The notes: a model not told the origin generated them from the letters alone. Counted from the stretch's first letter, positions 1-9,108 are shown. The stretch is DNA of 64,000 nucleotides from Thermomicrobiales bacterium (GCA_023954495.1 JAMLIA010000003.1:1-64000); one strand, 5' to 3'. Translations and numbers: made by a program.

Positions 1-1
1 G

Positions 2-949
2 ATCGCCAAGGCGTACGTCTCCGCGCTGCGCGACCTGCTCCGCGCCCTCGACGTCTCCGACGTCAAGATGGAGCAGGGCTCGATGCGCTGCGACGTCAAT
101 CTCTCGCTGATGCCCAAGGGCAGCAACACGTTCGGCACGCGCAGCGAGACCAAGAATGTCAACTCGCTGCGGTCGGTCGAGCGTGCGGTGCGCTACGAGA
201 TCCAGCGTCATGCGGCCGTCCTGCAGTCCGGCGGTGCGGTCACCCAGGAGACGCGCCACTGGCACGAGGACACTGGCATCACCACTGCCGGGCGGGAGAA
301 GTCGGACGCGGAGGACTACCGCTATTTCCCCGAGCCGGACTTGCCGCCGCTGGAGATTAGCCGCGAGCAGGTCGCCGACATTGCGGACTCGATGCCGGAG
401 TTGCCCCGCGTCCGCCGCGCGCGCTTCGAGTCTGCGTTCGGGCTGTCTGCACAGGACAGCGCCGTGATTACCGACGAGTCCATCGTTGCCGACTATTACG
501 AGCGAGCAGTAACTGCAGCCGGTGGGCACCATCGTGACGTGGCAAATTGGCTGACTGGCGATGTGTTTGCCCTGGCTCGATCGCGCGGCGGGTTTAGCGA
601 AGTGAAGCTCTCGCCGGAGCATCTTGCTGATATTGTCGTGATGGTGCGATCGGGCGAGATCAATGCCCAGGCAGGCAAGGACGTTCTCGGCCTCGCTGAC
701 GAGTCCGGCACATCGCCGCGCGCTATTGTCGAAGAGCGCGGTCTGCGGCAGGAATCCGATGTCGACCTGGTTGCCAGTGCCGTCGCCGAAGCGCTTGCTG
801 TGAATCCAAGCGCCGTCGCCGACTTCCGCGCCGGCAAGCAGGCGGCGATCGGATTCCTTATCGGCCAGGTGATGCGAACGATGAAGGGACGCGGCAACCC
901 CGCCGTAGTCCGGCAGGAATTGACCAGGCAACTGGGCGAGTCTGCATAA
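2..949 (+). CDS. gatB: Asp-tRNA(Asn)/Glu-tRNA(Gln) amidotransferase subunit B (GatB), 5' truncated
   Basis: The 3' 315 codons of GatB, the tRNA-binding subunit of GatCAB. The complex amidates Glu-tRNA(Gln) and Asp-tRNA(Asn) in the cytoplasm. The frame is open to the window edge, and the first methionine at 68 is internal. Visible family motifs are EQGSMRCDVNLS, the FGTRSETKNVNS stretch and SDAEDYRYFPEPDLPPL, all from the kinase-like cradle domain. The C-terminal 150 residues form the helical and YqeY-like tail (INAQAGKDVL). The start and the usual gatA/gatC partners lie off the window. A strong hairpin follows the stop. Confidence 0.97.
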   Translation: MAKAYVSALRDLLRALDVSDVKMEQGSMRCDVNLSLMPKGSNTFGTRSETKNVNSLRSVERAVRYEIQRHAAVLQSGGAVTQETRHWHEDTGITTAGREKSDAEDYRYFPEPDLPPLEISREQVADIADSMPELPRVRRARFESAFGLSAQDSAVITDESIVADYYERAVTAAGGHHRDVANWLTGDVFALARSRGGFSEVKLSPEHLADIVVMVRSGEINAQAGKDVLGLADESGTSPRAIVEERGLRQESDVDLVASAVAEALAVNPSAVADFRAGKQAAIGFLIGQVMRTMKGRGNPAVVRQELTRQLGESA

Positions 950-956
950 ACACATA

Positions 957-982
957 CGGGGCCACGCAAATATGTGGCCCCG
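957..982. terminator. Bidirectional hairpin terminator between gatB and trkA
   Basis: A 9-bp stem CGGGGCCAC (957-965) pairs with GTGGCCCCG (974-982) around an 8-nt loop, followed on the plus strand by a short TCATCTTT tract. It lies between the convergent gatB and trkA stops and can serve both strands. Confidence 0.8.
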
Positions 983-1020
983 TCATCTTTCCTGTGTTGC
1001 CGTGTTGGGTTGCGGCAGAC

Positions 1021-1680
1021 TTAGCCTGTGACAATCAGGTCGCGCAACTCCGCTTCGGATTCACGCCGGGTGATCGCAAAGAGATCGTCGCCGGGCCGCA
1101 CTGTCGTTGTGCCAGTCGGAATGACGACCTTGCCGTCGCGCAGGACGGCGATGATCGACGTCTCCGGCGGCAAGTCGATGTCAGCCAACGTCCGATTGAC
1201 GATAGGCGATGCCGACGAGACGCTGACTTCGACGAGCGCAATGTGGGCATGGCGCAGCGCCAGCAGATGGACGAAGTGCAGCTCAGGGATCTGTTGCTCA
1301 ATCAGCGACAGAATCACGTTGGTTGTGCTGATGGTGACGTCGATGCCGAGCAGGCGGAAGAGCTCTTCGTTCTTCGGGTTGTTGACTCGAGCGATCGTGC
1401 GCCCGACGTTGAAGCGGTGCTTCGCCATCTGGCAGATGATCAAATTGTCTTCGTCGTCGCCCGTGACGGCGATGATGACATCTGCGCGCCCGACACCCGC
1501 AGCCGAGAGCGTGGCGGCCTCGGCCCCGTCGCCATTCATTACAACCGCGCCAAAGCGCTCGGTATACGTATCGACCTTGGCCGCGTCCTTCTCGATCAGC
1601 AGGACTTCGTAGCCCTCATGAACGAGTGTCTTGGTGAGGTAGTAACCGACCTTGCCGCCCCCGACAACAATTAGGTACAC
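1021..1680 (-). CDS. trkA: TrkA-type potassium uptake regulator (RCK_N + RCK_C)
   Basis: A 219-residue cytoplasmic gating subunit for a Trk/Ktr potassium channel. It has an N-terminal Rossmann RCK_N domain (about 1-120) with the nucleotide-binding motif GGGKVGYYL and acidic residues after beta 2 (EKDAAKV). A C-terminal RCK_C domain (about 135-219) follows. The start is GTG at 1680, preceded by AAGGAG. It is the last gene of a leftward block beginning at mnmG. The following half-size paralogue makes a TrkA pair of the CeoB/CeoC kind known from actinobacteria. The membrane subunit TrkH is not in the window. Confidence 0.9.
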   Translation of the reverse strand: MYLIVVGGGKVGYYLTKTLVHEGYEVLLIEKDAAKVDTYTERFGAVVMNGDGAEAATLSAAGVGRADVIIAVTGDDEDNLIICQMAKHRFNVGRTIARVNNPKNEELFRLLGIDVTISTTNVILSLIEQQIPELHFVHLLALRHAHIALVEVSVSSASPIVNRTLADIDLPPETSIIAVLRDGKVVIPTGTTTVRPGDDLFAITRRESEAELRDLIVTG

Positions 1681-1711
1681 GAGATTCTCCTTCGTCAGCG
1701 CGTCGGGATCG

Positions 1712-2113
1712 TCAGCTCGTCGACAGCGAGTCGAGCATCAACGAGGCGATTGTAGTCGTCGGGCACACAGTGTAGATTCCCATGCGTCGATACGACTCGG
1801 CGCGAACGGGATCATAGACCCGAGCCGCGACCTGCCTGGTGTTGAATCGCTTTTGAGCGAGCTGGGCGGCCATCAGATTCGTGTTGTCGCCGTTGGTCAC
1901 CGCGAAGAACGCATCGGCATCCTCGATGCCCGCGAACTTCAGGACGTCCTCATCGATGCCGGTGCCGATGACGGCCTTGCCGCCAAATTCGGGCGGCAGA
2001 CGGCGCAACGCTGCGCTGCGGATGTCGACGACGGACACATGGTGCCCGGCCTGATCGAGCGACATTGCGATTCGTGCGCCGACTCGCCCGCAACCAATGA
2101 TGACGACATTCAT
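1712..2113 (-). CDS. TrkA-N (RCK_N-only) potassium transport protein
   Basis: A 133-residue protein with only the NAD-binding RCK_N domain: Rossmann motif GCGRVGARIA at 8-17, then VVDIRS, and GTGIDEDVL further in. It has no RCK_C ligand domain, so it is about half the size of its neighbour. In CeoB/CeoC-type pairs both halves form the channel's cytoplasmic gating ring; that role here is inferred from size, domain and adjacency. The start is ATG at 2113. It lies 31 bp upstream of the trkA start and downstream of usp. Confidence 0.85.
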   Translation of the reverse strand: MNVVIIGCGRVGARIAMSLDQAGHHVSVVDIRSAALRRLPPEFGGKAVIGTGIDEDVLKFAGIEDADAFFAVTNGDNTNLMAAQLAQKRFNTRQVAARVYDPVRAESYRRMGIYTVCPTTTIASLMLDSLSTS

Positions 2114-2156
2114 CAGCTATCCCGTCTTTCCTTAAGCTGCTCGTGCGCTGCGGACG

Positions 2157-2597
2157 TTAGATTTCGGCAGCCTCGCGCGTCAGTATCACTTCGCAAGGAG
2201 CAGTGCGAAGGACATAGTTCACGGTCTCTCCGAGCGTCGGCTGCCCGAGATTCTCATTGAGCTTGCACGCCATGAGGATGACATCGCAGTCCCGCTCAAT
2301 GGCTTCGTCGACGATCGCAGCACCGGCAGTGCGCGCTTGCAACAGCTCGGGCATGACTTTGTGGAGTTTCAGCTCGGCCCCGCCGCGCGCGTAGGTTTCA
2401 GCAACCGCGAGGCACTCTTCGCCAACTCCAACTTCCTCCGGCATGTCGGCATCGAGCGGCAGCGATTGCTTCACCTCAACGACGTAGACCAGGATAACTT
2501 CGAGATTCTTCTTTGATGCCAGCGCACAGGCCAGATCGAGTGCTCGCCGATCGCCGGAACCACCGGTGATCGGAACGAGAATGCGACGGTATTGCAC
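2157..2597 (-). CDS. Universal stress protein (UspA family)
   Basis: A 146-residue single Usp domain starting at GTG 2597, with GGGGGA just upstream. The frame extends further upstream (to 2759) into the neighbouring phosphoesterase gene, but that extension has no Usp character. N-terminal RRILVPITGG and ACALASKKNLEVILVYVVEV are typical of the fold. The C-terminal half (CDVILMACKLNENLG...LGETVNYVLRTAPCEVILTR) resembles the nucleotide-binding end, but the canonical G-x2-G-x9-G(S/T) motif is only partly kept, so ATP binding is uncertain. Its place beside the trkA pair suggests a link to potassium transport or osmotic stress. Confidence 0.85.
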   Translation of the reverse strand: MQYRRILVPITGGSGDRRALDLACALASKKNLEVILVYVVEVKQSLPLDADMPEEVGVGEECLAVAETYARGGAELKLHKVMPELLQARTAGAAIVDEAIERDCDVILMACKLNENLGQPTLGETVNYVLRTAPCEVILTREAAEI

Positions 2598-2652
2598 CCG
2601 GATTCCCCCCGAAAGACGAACGAACGTCGAGCGCACGCTCGACGGGCATGTA

Positions 2653-3384
2653 TCATACGCCCGCTGCCAAACGGGTGATGAGCTGCATTGGCAGCCCCGC
2701 GTCGCGCATCGCGGTTTGTGTTCTGGCGATGTCATACGGCACTCTGCGAAAAGTGACAACCCCTAAATCTGGATCGAACAGCGCAAACGCGGCGTCGGGG
2801 TTGCCATCGCGCGGTTGACCGACAGAGCCGGGATTGATGATGAAGCGTCCCTGATCCAGCTGAATCGACTCGCCATCGCTACCCAGACGAGGGTCAATGC
2901 CCGCGTCCGCCATATCGTTGGTGATCCACAACTGCACATGCGTGTGGCCGAGGAAGCACGCCGCTTCGTCGAACACTTCAAAGTTCGCCGCTGAGACTTC
3001 GGCCGAGTAGAGATATTCCCAGATCGGTTGCCGGGGACTGCCATGAACGCAGAGGCAGCCATCGACGGTGGCGCGCAACGGAAGGAACGCAACCTGGTTA
3101 CGTTGCTCGTCTGTTAGTTGGCTGGTGGTCCACATCGTGGCGGCGCGAGCGATCGGGTTGAACTCGTCGAGGCTGAGCAGGCCCACTGAAGCCGCATCGT
3201 GGTTGCCGAGCAGCATGACATCCGGTTCGAGATCGACCATCGCATCGAGACATTCACCTGGGTACGGTCCGTAACCGACTGTGTCGCCCAGATTCCAAAT
3301 GGTGTCGACAGGACCTGCGGCTTCCAGGACAGCTTCCAGCGCAGCCAGATTCGCGTGAATATCGGAAACGATCAGAATTGACAT
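2653..3384 (-). CDS. Calcineurin-like metallophosphoesterase (YfcE/MJ0936-like)
   Basis: A 243-residue binuclear-metal phosphoesterase. Metal-ligand motifs in order are SDIH near the N terminus, GD at about 33, GNHD at about 60, CVHGSP at about 115 and GHTH at about 145. A late NPGSVGQPRDG is typical of this YfcE-like subfamily, which hydrolyses phosphodiester bonds. The physiological substrate cannot be read from sequence. The ATG at 3384 lies 17 nt after the mnmG stop, so the two are probably co-transcribed. Confidence 0.9.
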   Translation of the reverse strand: MSILIVSDIHANLAALEAVLEAAGPVDTIWNLGDTVGYGPYPGECLDAMVDLEPDVMLLGNHDAASVGLLSLDEFNPIARAATMWTTSQLTDEQRNQVAFLPLRATVDGCLCVHGSPRQPIWEYLYSAEVSAANFEVFDEAACFLGHTHVQLWITNDMADAGIDPRLGSDGESIQLDQGRFIINPGSVGQPRDGNPDAAFALFDPDLGVVTFRRVPYDIARTQTAMRDAGLPMQLITRLAAGV

Positions 3385-3400
3385 AACTCCCCGTCGCGTA

Positions 3401-5416
3401 CTAGTTGGCGGTGCCAGCCACTGGTGCTGGTGCTAGCTCGTGTGGGGTTCCCTGTCGGACATAGACGAGAAGCACGGCGACGTCGGCTGGCGTCACGCCG
3501 GCGATACGGCTAGCTTGCCCGATGGTTGATGGCCGGACGTGTGCCAACTTTTCGCGTGCCTCGTTGCGCAGACCGCGAACGCTCAGGTAGTCGATCCTTG
3601 CGGGAATGCGGGTGTGCTCCATACGGCTGAGTCGTTCGACCTGCTCCCGTTCTTTTTCGACATAGGCGTCGTAGCGCAAGTCAACCTCGATCCGCCGTAG
3701 CATTGCGTCATCGACGTGCAACCCATCGTAAGCGGCCGGGCGAAGCAGATGCAGCGCGGCGAACAGGTCAGTGATGCGAGAGTCGGGGCGACGCGCATAG
3801 TCGGCGGCGGTCATGCTGCGGCTCGAAGGCGGAAGTCCCACCGATGCAAGCAGGTGTGTGATGCGCTCGTTTTGCGTCAGAAACGTCTCAGTCATCAGTG
3901 CGATAACGCGGTCGCGAGCTTCGCGCTCTTCTGCCACCTCGCGGTATCGCGCGTCTGAAATGAGGCCGGTATCGTGCGCGAACTGGCTGAGGCGATCATC
4001 GGCAGTGTCGGCGCGCAGCAGGATGCGATGCTCGGCGCGAGATGTCAGCATGCGATATGGCTCAACGAAATCCTGCGTCGACAGGTCGTCGGCCATCACT
4101 CCGAGATAGGCCTGGTCACGACGCAACGTGACTGGCTCGAGTCCACCAACGAACCGCGCCGCGTTCAGCCCGGCAATCAGTCCCTGCCCTGCTGCCTCTT
4201 CGTAGCCCGAAGTGCCGTTGACCTGGCCAGCGAGAAAGAGGCCGTCGATGCGCTTTGAGGCGAACCAGGGCGTCAACTCGGTTGGCTCGATGGCATCGTA
4301 CTCAACGGCGTAGCCGTAGCGTGTGATGCGGGCGTCGCGCAGTGCCGGGATCGTGCGCAGGAATTCGAGCTGCACATCGTGCGGCAGGCTCGTGTTGGCA
4401 CCCTGGACGTAGACCTCAGTCGTACGCCAGCCTTCAGGTTCGAGAAACAGGCTGTGACTGTGCTTGTCGCGAAACCGCATGACCTTGTCTTCGATGGACG
4501 GGCAGTAGCGCGGACCAACGCCCTGGATCGTGCCATCGAACATCGGTGAACGGTGGGCGTTCGCAGCGATCAGGTCGTGCCCGGTCTCGTTTGTTTGCAC
4601 CAGATAGCATGACAACTGCGTTCGCCAACCGTCGGACTGCCCAGGGTAGAGCGACAGCGGCGGGAGCTCCAGTCGCTCAATGCGTCCATTGCGACCGGCA
4701 CGTGAGAACCAGAGCGGGGTCTCGGAGCCCGGCTGCTCTTCGGTCAGCGAAAAGTCGATAGTTCGCGCATCAATGCGTGGCGGAGTGCCTGTCTTCAGGC
4801 GGCGTAACTGGATGCCGACGTCGCCAATCGAAACCGCCAGGTCCTGCGTTGCATGCTCGCCAGCCCGCCCACCGTTCGAGCGCCAGCTTCCGGAAATCAT
4901 GCTGCCACGCAAGAAGGTGCCGGCTGTGATGACCGCCGCCCTGCAGTGATAGACATTGCCGAAGTCAGTCTCGACTGCGCAGACAGCTGGCTGACCATTG
5001 CTGGTGCGCGCCTGAATTGTGCGTGCCGCTTCCTGTCGGAGCTCAATACCCGGCTGGACTTCCAACGCTTCCTTCATCGCCATCGAATAGAGCGTCTTGT
5101 CGGCCTGAGCGCGCAGTGCCTGAACAGCAGGGCCCTTCGAGGCGTTCAACGTGCGGATCTGAAGCGCAGTGCGATCGATGGCCTCGGCCATCGCGCCACC
5201 GAGCGCATCAATCTCAGCGACGATGTGTCCCTTGGCCGGTCCGCCGATTGATGGATTGCAGGGCATAAACCCGATGCGATCCAGATTTGGCGTGAGGACA
5301 AGGACTGATGCGCCGACGCGCGCGGCGGCCAGCGCAGCCTCACAGCCAGCATGGCCTGCGCCAATAACGACGACATCGTAAGATGAATGGTGGGATCCAT
5401 GGTCTGTCAGCAGCAT
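3401..5416 (-). CDS. mnmG: tRNA uridine-5-carboxymethylaminomethyl modification enzyme MnmG (GidA)
   Basis: A 671-residue FAD enzyme that, with MnmE, modifies U34 of tRNAs reading split-box codons. The FAD-binding motif VVIGAGHAGCEAA is at 16-28. PCNPSIGGPAKGHI, the insertion domain and the conserved C-terminal helical domain (LPARIDYLSVRGLRNEAREKL, ASRIAGVTPADVAVLL) are all present. The frame is open to 5491, but ATG 5416 is the only start near the Rossmann fold. It has no Shine-Dalgarno sequence, and a good promoter ends about 5 nt upstream, implying a nearly leaderless mRNA. It heads the leftward block. Confidence 0.95.
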   Translation of the reverse strand: MLLTDHGSHHSSYDVVVIGAGHAGCEAALAAARVGASVLVLTPNLDRIGFMPCNPSIGGPAKGHIVAEIDALGGAMAEAIDRTALQIRTLNASKGPAVQALRAQADKTLYSMAMKEALEVQPGIELRQEAARTIQARTSNGQPAVCAVETDFGNVYHCRAAVITAGTFLRGSMISGSWRSNGGRAGEHATQDLAVSIGDVGIQLRRLKTGTPPRIDARTIDFSLTEEQPGSETPLWFSRAGRNGRIERLELPPLSLYPGQSDGWRTQLSCYLVQTNETGHDLIAANAHRSPMFDGTIQGVGPRYCPSIEDKVMRFRDKHSHSLFLEPEGWRTTEVYVQGANTSLPHDVQLEFLRTIPALRDARITRYGYAVEYDAIEPTELTPWFASKRIDGLFLAGQVNGTSGYEEAAGQGLIAGLNAARFVGGLEPVTLRRDQAYLGVMADDLSTQDFVEPYRMLTSRAEHRILLRADTADDRLSQFAHDTGLISDARYREVAEEREARDRVIALMTETFLTQNERITHLLASVGLPPSSRSMTAADYARRPDSRITDLFAALHLLRPAAYDGLHVDDAMLRRIEVDLRYDAYVEKEREQVERLSRMEHTRIPARIDYLSVRGLRNEAREKLAHVRPSTIGQASRIAGVTPADVAVLLVYVRQGTPHELAPAPVAGTAN

Positions 5417-5427
5417 AACGGTCGTGA

Positions 5428-5456
5428 AGTATAGTGTCGTTTCCAGCGGCCCGCAA
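5428..5456 (-). promoter_or_regulatory. Sigma-A type promoter of mnmG
   Basis: Read leftward: -35 TTGCGG (5451-5456), 17-bp spacer, -10 TATACT (5428-5433). The predicted start at about 5421 leaves only about 5 nt before the mnmG ATG at 5416. Confidence 0.65.
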
Positions 5457-5523
5457 CGTGCGTGAGCGGGAACGCTGGTTCGTTGACACATGCGAACCGA
5501 TCTAACAACAGGAGATCTTCACT

Positions 5524-5733
5524 GTGAGCCTGATGCGCGGAATCATTGAAAACGCAATCAAGAATATGACTCCGGAAGAGCGCGACAAGGCACTTCAATC
5601 TGTCATGGAACAGGTTGTGTCGATGATGTCGGCCGAGGAGCGCAGGACATCGCTGGTGTACATCGTGTCGTATCTGGCAGGGGATTTGTCGAGCGAAGAC
5701 CGTGCCGCGGTGATTCGTAGCGTGGTGCAGTGA
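5524..5733 (+). CDS. Small helical protein of unknown function
   Basis: A 69-residue protein starting at GTG 5524, preceded by GGAG. It is rich in Met, Glu and Arg (MTPEERDKALQSVMEQ, MSAEERRTSLVYIVSYL) and looks entirely alpha-helical and amphipathic, without a signal peptide or cysteines. No family is recognised. It is divergent from mnmG, and its stop lies 18 bp before the next gene's ATG, so the pair may be co-transcribed. Confidence 0.6.
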   Translation: MSLMRGIIENAIKNMTPEERDKALQSVMEQVVSMMSAEERRTSLVYIVSYLAGDLSSEDRAAVIRSVVQ

Positions 5734-5751
5734 CGATGAGGAGGAATCAGC

Positions 5752-6467
5752 ATGGAGCGATCAAACCTGGGTACTGCTGAAGTTGTCGGCATTGCGACTG
5801 CGGCTGCGCAGCAATTGGCGGAACTGTCATTGCGCTGAGTCGCGGCGGTGCCGAATCGGATCCCGTGCCGGCGGAGATCGCCGACCGGCAGGCGCTGGCG
5901 GATTCCGTTTCGGCGGGCGTTGAGCGCAGTCGCGACACGGCTATGAGCGCGATCGATTCTGCGGTTCAAAGCTATCCGGATCTGCGCGATAACGTCATGA
6001 GCATGATCCGCCGGTTGAGCGATACGGCGAAGCCGACGGCAGATCGGGCCGCGTCCTCGCTGCCATCTTCCGACGAGTTGCGTGCTGCCGGCACGACGGT
6101 CATCGAAAAGTTTCAGGAGACCGTCGTCCCTGCCGCCGCTGACGCAATCCATCAGATCCGCGATCGAGTCGAAGAAAACCGCGATCGCTCGCCGCAGGCG
6201 CCAGCGCTGCTCGCGGCAACTGGCGCGACGGCGCAACGCGCTGTTGATCGGTCCTCACAGACGATGCACCGTGCTGTCGAAAGCTCAAGGAATGCCGCGC
6301 AAGAGACGCTGGCCGCTGCCGCCTGGATGACAATCGCCGGCACGCTGCTGTACTTCGTCCTGCTGAGCGACGAGCAGCGTGAAAAGGTCAAGTCGTTCGT
6401 TGTCGGAGCGTTCGAGCAGGTTCAGTTGTTGATCCAGGATTTCCGCGGCTACGAGGACGAATTCTAG
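5752..6467 (+). CDS. Membrane-associated helical protein, apparent frameshift near the N terminus
   Basis: The ATG at 5752 has a strong GAGGAGG and opens MERSNLGTAEVVGIATAAA, then hits a stop at 5836-5838. The next frame reads AIGGTVIALSRGGAESD and continues open to 6467. Joining them at about 5800-5815 (one extra G or C) gives one protein of about 238 residues. It would have an N-terminal hydrophobic segment VVGIATAAAAAIGGTVIAL, a long Ala/Arg/Glu-rich helical region and a second membrane segment near the C terminus (MTIAGTLLYFVLL). Without the shift, the only in-frame start is GTG 5865, which has no good ribosome site. Function unknown; it loosely resembles YtxH-like helical membrane proteins. 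Confidence 0.6.
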
Positions 6468-6481
6468 CTTCCCAAACGCCG

Positions 6482-6524
6482 CAAGCAGAACACCGCAGCC
6501 GATTCGGCTGCGGTGTTCTGCTTG
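6482..6524. terminator. Long bidirectional hairpin terminator
   Basis: A perfect 19-bp stem (6482-6500 with 6506-6524) with a tiny GATTC loop, placed between the convergent helical-protein gene and secA. Confidence 0.85.
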
Positions 6525-6543
6525 TTGCATAGATGTTGCTGCG

Positions 6544-9108
6544 TTAGCCGACGCGTTGAGCGGCCGGAGCGCCGTGGCAGTTCTTGAACTTTTTGCCACT
6601 GCCGCAATAGCACGGCTCGTTGCGTCCAATTTTGGTGCGCTTCCTGGCAGCCTGAGGCTTGCCATCCGACTCCTGATTCGTGACCATCGTGCGTGGTTGA
6701 GCGAGAACTGGTGCGCGCTGGATGTTGGCGTAGAAGATCTTGTGCGCGGTGTCGTAATCGATGTTTGCCAGGAGCTGCTCGAACATGTCGAAGCCCTCCT
6801 TCTTGTAGGCAACGAGCGGATCCTTCTGCGCATAGGCCTGGAGACCGATGCCCTGGCGCATGTCATCCATGATCGTCAGGTGCTCACGCCAGAGCTTGTC
6901 GATGACGGAAAGCATGACGGCGCGCTCAAGGTAACGCATCATCTCTTCGCCGGTGTCGCGCTCCTTGGCTTCGTAATGGGCGAGCGCATCGTCAATCAGG
7001 CGTTGTTCGATGTCCTCAATAGGCAGCCCATCGATGTCCTGCATGCGCAATGAGGTCATCGGAACGATCGAGCGGTAGCCGCGGATGATCGCCTCGTCGT
7101 CGATCTCGTCGCCTTCCGCATGGGCAGCGACGACGATCGCAACCTGATTCTCGATGATCTCCAACATCCGCTCGTGGAGACTCTCGCCCTCCAGGATGCG
7201 GCGACGATTGGCGTAGATCACCTCGCGGTGCTTGTTCATGACGTCGTCGTACTCGACAACGTGCTTGCGGAGGTCGAAGTTATGGCCCTCAACCTTCGTC
7301 TGGGCGTTCTCGATCGACTTCGAGATCATGTTGTGCTCGATTGGCTGATCGTCTTCGAGACCGAGCCGATCCATCAACCCGGCGACGCGGCCCGATCCGA
7401 ACCGTCGCATCAATTCGTCTTCGAGCGACAGGAAGAAGCGGCTCGACCCAGGGTCGCCCTGGCGGCCAGCGCGTCCACGCAACTGGTTGTCGATGCGGCG
7501 CGATTCGTGGCGCTCGGTGCCGATGATATGCAGACCGCCTTTGTCGGTCACACCGTCGCCGAGCTTGATGTCGGTGCCACGACCCGCCATGTTTGTCGCA
7601 ATCGTGACCCGCCCCGGCTCGCCGGCGAATTGCACGATCTCGGCTTCGCGTTCGTGCTGCTTGGCGTTCAGGACGGAGTGCGGAACTTCCTGGCGCAGCA
7701 GGCCGGCGAGGAATTCCGACTTCTCGATGGACGTCGTGCCGACCAGGGTCGGCTGGCCCTTCTCGGCCGCCGCCTTGATCTCGCGGACGATGGCCCGGTA
7801 CTTCTCCTCGGCCGTGCGGTAGACCTCGTCATCCTCGTCGAGACGCTGGATCGGCAGGTTGGTGGGCACCTCCACGACTTCCAGGCCGTAGATGTTGCCG
7901 AATTCCTCGGCCTCGGTGGAGGCCGTTCCGGTCATGCCGGCGAGCTTGTCGTACATACGGAAGTAGTTCTGGAACGTAATGGTGGCTTCGGTCACGTTTT
8001 CGCGCTGGACACGAACGCCTTCCTTGGCCTCAATCGCCTGATGAAGTCCCTCGGAATAACGGCGACCTGCCATCTTGCGCCCGGTGAACTCGTCAACAAT
8101 GACGACCTCGCCGTCCTCGATCATGTAGTCCTTGTCGCGATGGAAGAGCGCCTGGGCCTTGAGGGCCTGCTCGAGGTAGTGCGTGAGATCCTGATAACGA
8201 TCGTCATAGATACTTGCGCCGTCAGGGATCTCGAGAATCTGCTCGACCCGGTCGATGCCATCTTCGGTGAGTGTCACCGATCTGCGCTTCAGGTCGATCT
8301 CGTAATGACGCTCTTGCCGCAGCTGGCGGACGATCTGAGCGAACTGGTAGTAGCGGTCAACCGCTTCGTCGCCAGGGCCCGAGATGATGAGCGGTGTGCG
8401 CGCCTCGTCGATCAGGATGTTGTCGACTTCGTCGACGATCGCGTAATGCAGGTCACGCTGAACGCAATAGCGAATATCGGGTGCCATGTTGTCGCGGAGG
8501 TAGTCGAAGCCGAACTCGTTGTTCGTCCCGTAGGTGATGTCGCAGTTGTATGCCTCAGCGCGCTCAACAGGGCGCAGCCGCTCCAGGCGCGGATCCTCGT
8601 TCGGGTATTCAGGATCGTAGACGAAGGCTTCGTCGTGCTGGATGCAGCCAACGGTCAGACCCAGCGCGTGGTAGATCTGGCCCATCCACTGCGTGTCACG
8701 CTTGGCCAGGTAGTCGTTCGGCGTTACCAGGTGGCAGCCCTTGCCCTCGAGTGCGTTCAATGCAAGTGCGAGCGCGGATGTCTGGGTCTTGCCTTCGCCG
8801 GTGCGCATCTCGGCGATCTTGCCCTGATGCAGGACGACGCCGCCCATGATCTGAACATCGAAGTGACGCTGTCCAAGTGTTCGACGGGTTGCCTCGCGAG
8901 TTGCTGCGAACGACTCCGGCAGGATGTCGTCGAGCTCATCTCCGGCGGCGAGCTGTGATCTGAAGTGGTCCGAGATTCCGGCCAGCTCCTCATCAGAAAG
9001 GGCACGGTACTCGTCTTCAAGCGCGTTGACTTCATCGGCGATCGATCGTAGCGTGTTCAACGCTTTGTCGTTTGAGGAGCCGAGGACTCTTTTTAGCAGG
9101 GATCTCAT
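6544..9108 (-). CDS. secA: Preprotein translocase ATPase SecA
   Basis: An 854-residue motor ATPase of Sec protein export. The start is ATG 9108, with GGAGAA nine nt upstream; the frame runs open to 9177 but those codons are not SecA-like. Conserved blocks are Walker A region EMRTGEGKTQ, DEVDNILIDEARTPLIISG, TGTASTEAEEFGNIYGL, NMAGRGTDIKLG and the RGRAGRQGDPG motif. A zinc-binding SEC-C tail NEPCYCGSGKKFKNCHG ends the protein, so the SecB/lipid-binding C terminus is intact. It is transcribed alone from a divergent region shared with the M14 peptidase. Confidence 0.97.
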   Translation of the reverse strand: MRSLLKRVLGSSNDKALNTLRSIADEVNALEDEYRALSDEELAGISDHFRSQLAAGDELDDILPESFAATREATRRTLGQRHFDVQIMGGVVLHQGKIAEMRTGEGKTQTSALALALNALEGKGCHLVTPNDYLAKRDTQWMGQIYHALGLTVGCIQHDEAFVYDPEYPNEDPRLERLRPVERAEAYNCDITYGTNNEFGFDYLRDNMAPDIRYCVQRDLHYAIVDEVDNILIDEARTPLIISGPGDEAVDRYYQFAQIVRQLRQERHYEIDLKRRSVTLTEDGIDRVEQILEIPDGASIYDDRYQDLTHYLEQALKAQALFHRDKDYMIEDGEVVIVDEFTGRKMAGRRYSEGLHQAIEAKEGVRVQRENVTEATITFQNYFRMYDKLAGMTGTASTEAEEFGNIYGLEVVEVPTNLPIQRLDEDDEVYRTAEEKYRAIVREIKAAAEKGQPTLVGTTSIEKSEFLAGLLRQEVPHSVLNAKQHEREAEIVQFAGEPGRVTIATNMAGRGTDIKLGDGVTDKGGLHIIGTERHESRRIDNQLRGRAGRQGDPGSSRFFLSLEDELMRRFGSGRVAGLMDRLGLEDDQPIEHNMISKSIENAQTKVEGHNFDLRKHVVEYDDVMNKHREVIYANRRRILEGESLHERMLEIIENQVAIVVAAHAEGDEIDDEAIIRGYRSIVPMTSLRMQDIDGLPIEDIEQRLIDDALAHYEAKERDTGEEMMRYLERAVMLSVIDKLWREHLTIMDDMRQGIGLQAYAQKDPLVAYKKEGFDMFEQLLANIDYDTAHKIFYANIQRAPVLAQPRTMVTNQESDGKPQAARKRTKIGRNEPCYCGSGKKFKNCHGAPAAQRVG

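Noticed and set aside
5470-5481. GAACGCTGGTTC as a third LexA box
   Set aside because: Half-sites and spacing fit, but the inner bases GCTG violate the RNRY consensus, and no promoter lies in register with it.
5752-5838. A separate 28-residue peptide gene
   Set aside because: The continuing hydrophobic segment in the next frame makes a frameshifted longer gene more likely.
7120-8958. Long frame antisense to secA
   Set aside because: High-GC codon bias opens the opposite strand; the translation lacks domains and secA is unmistakable.
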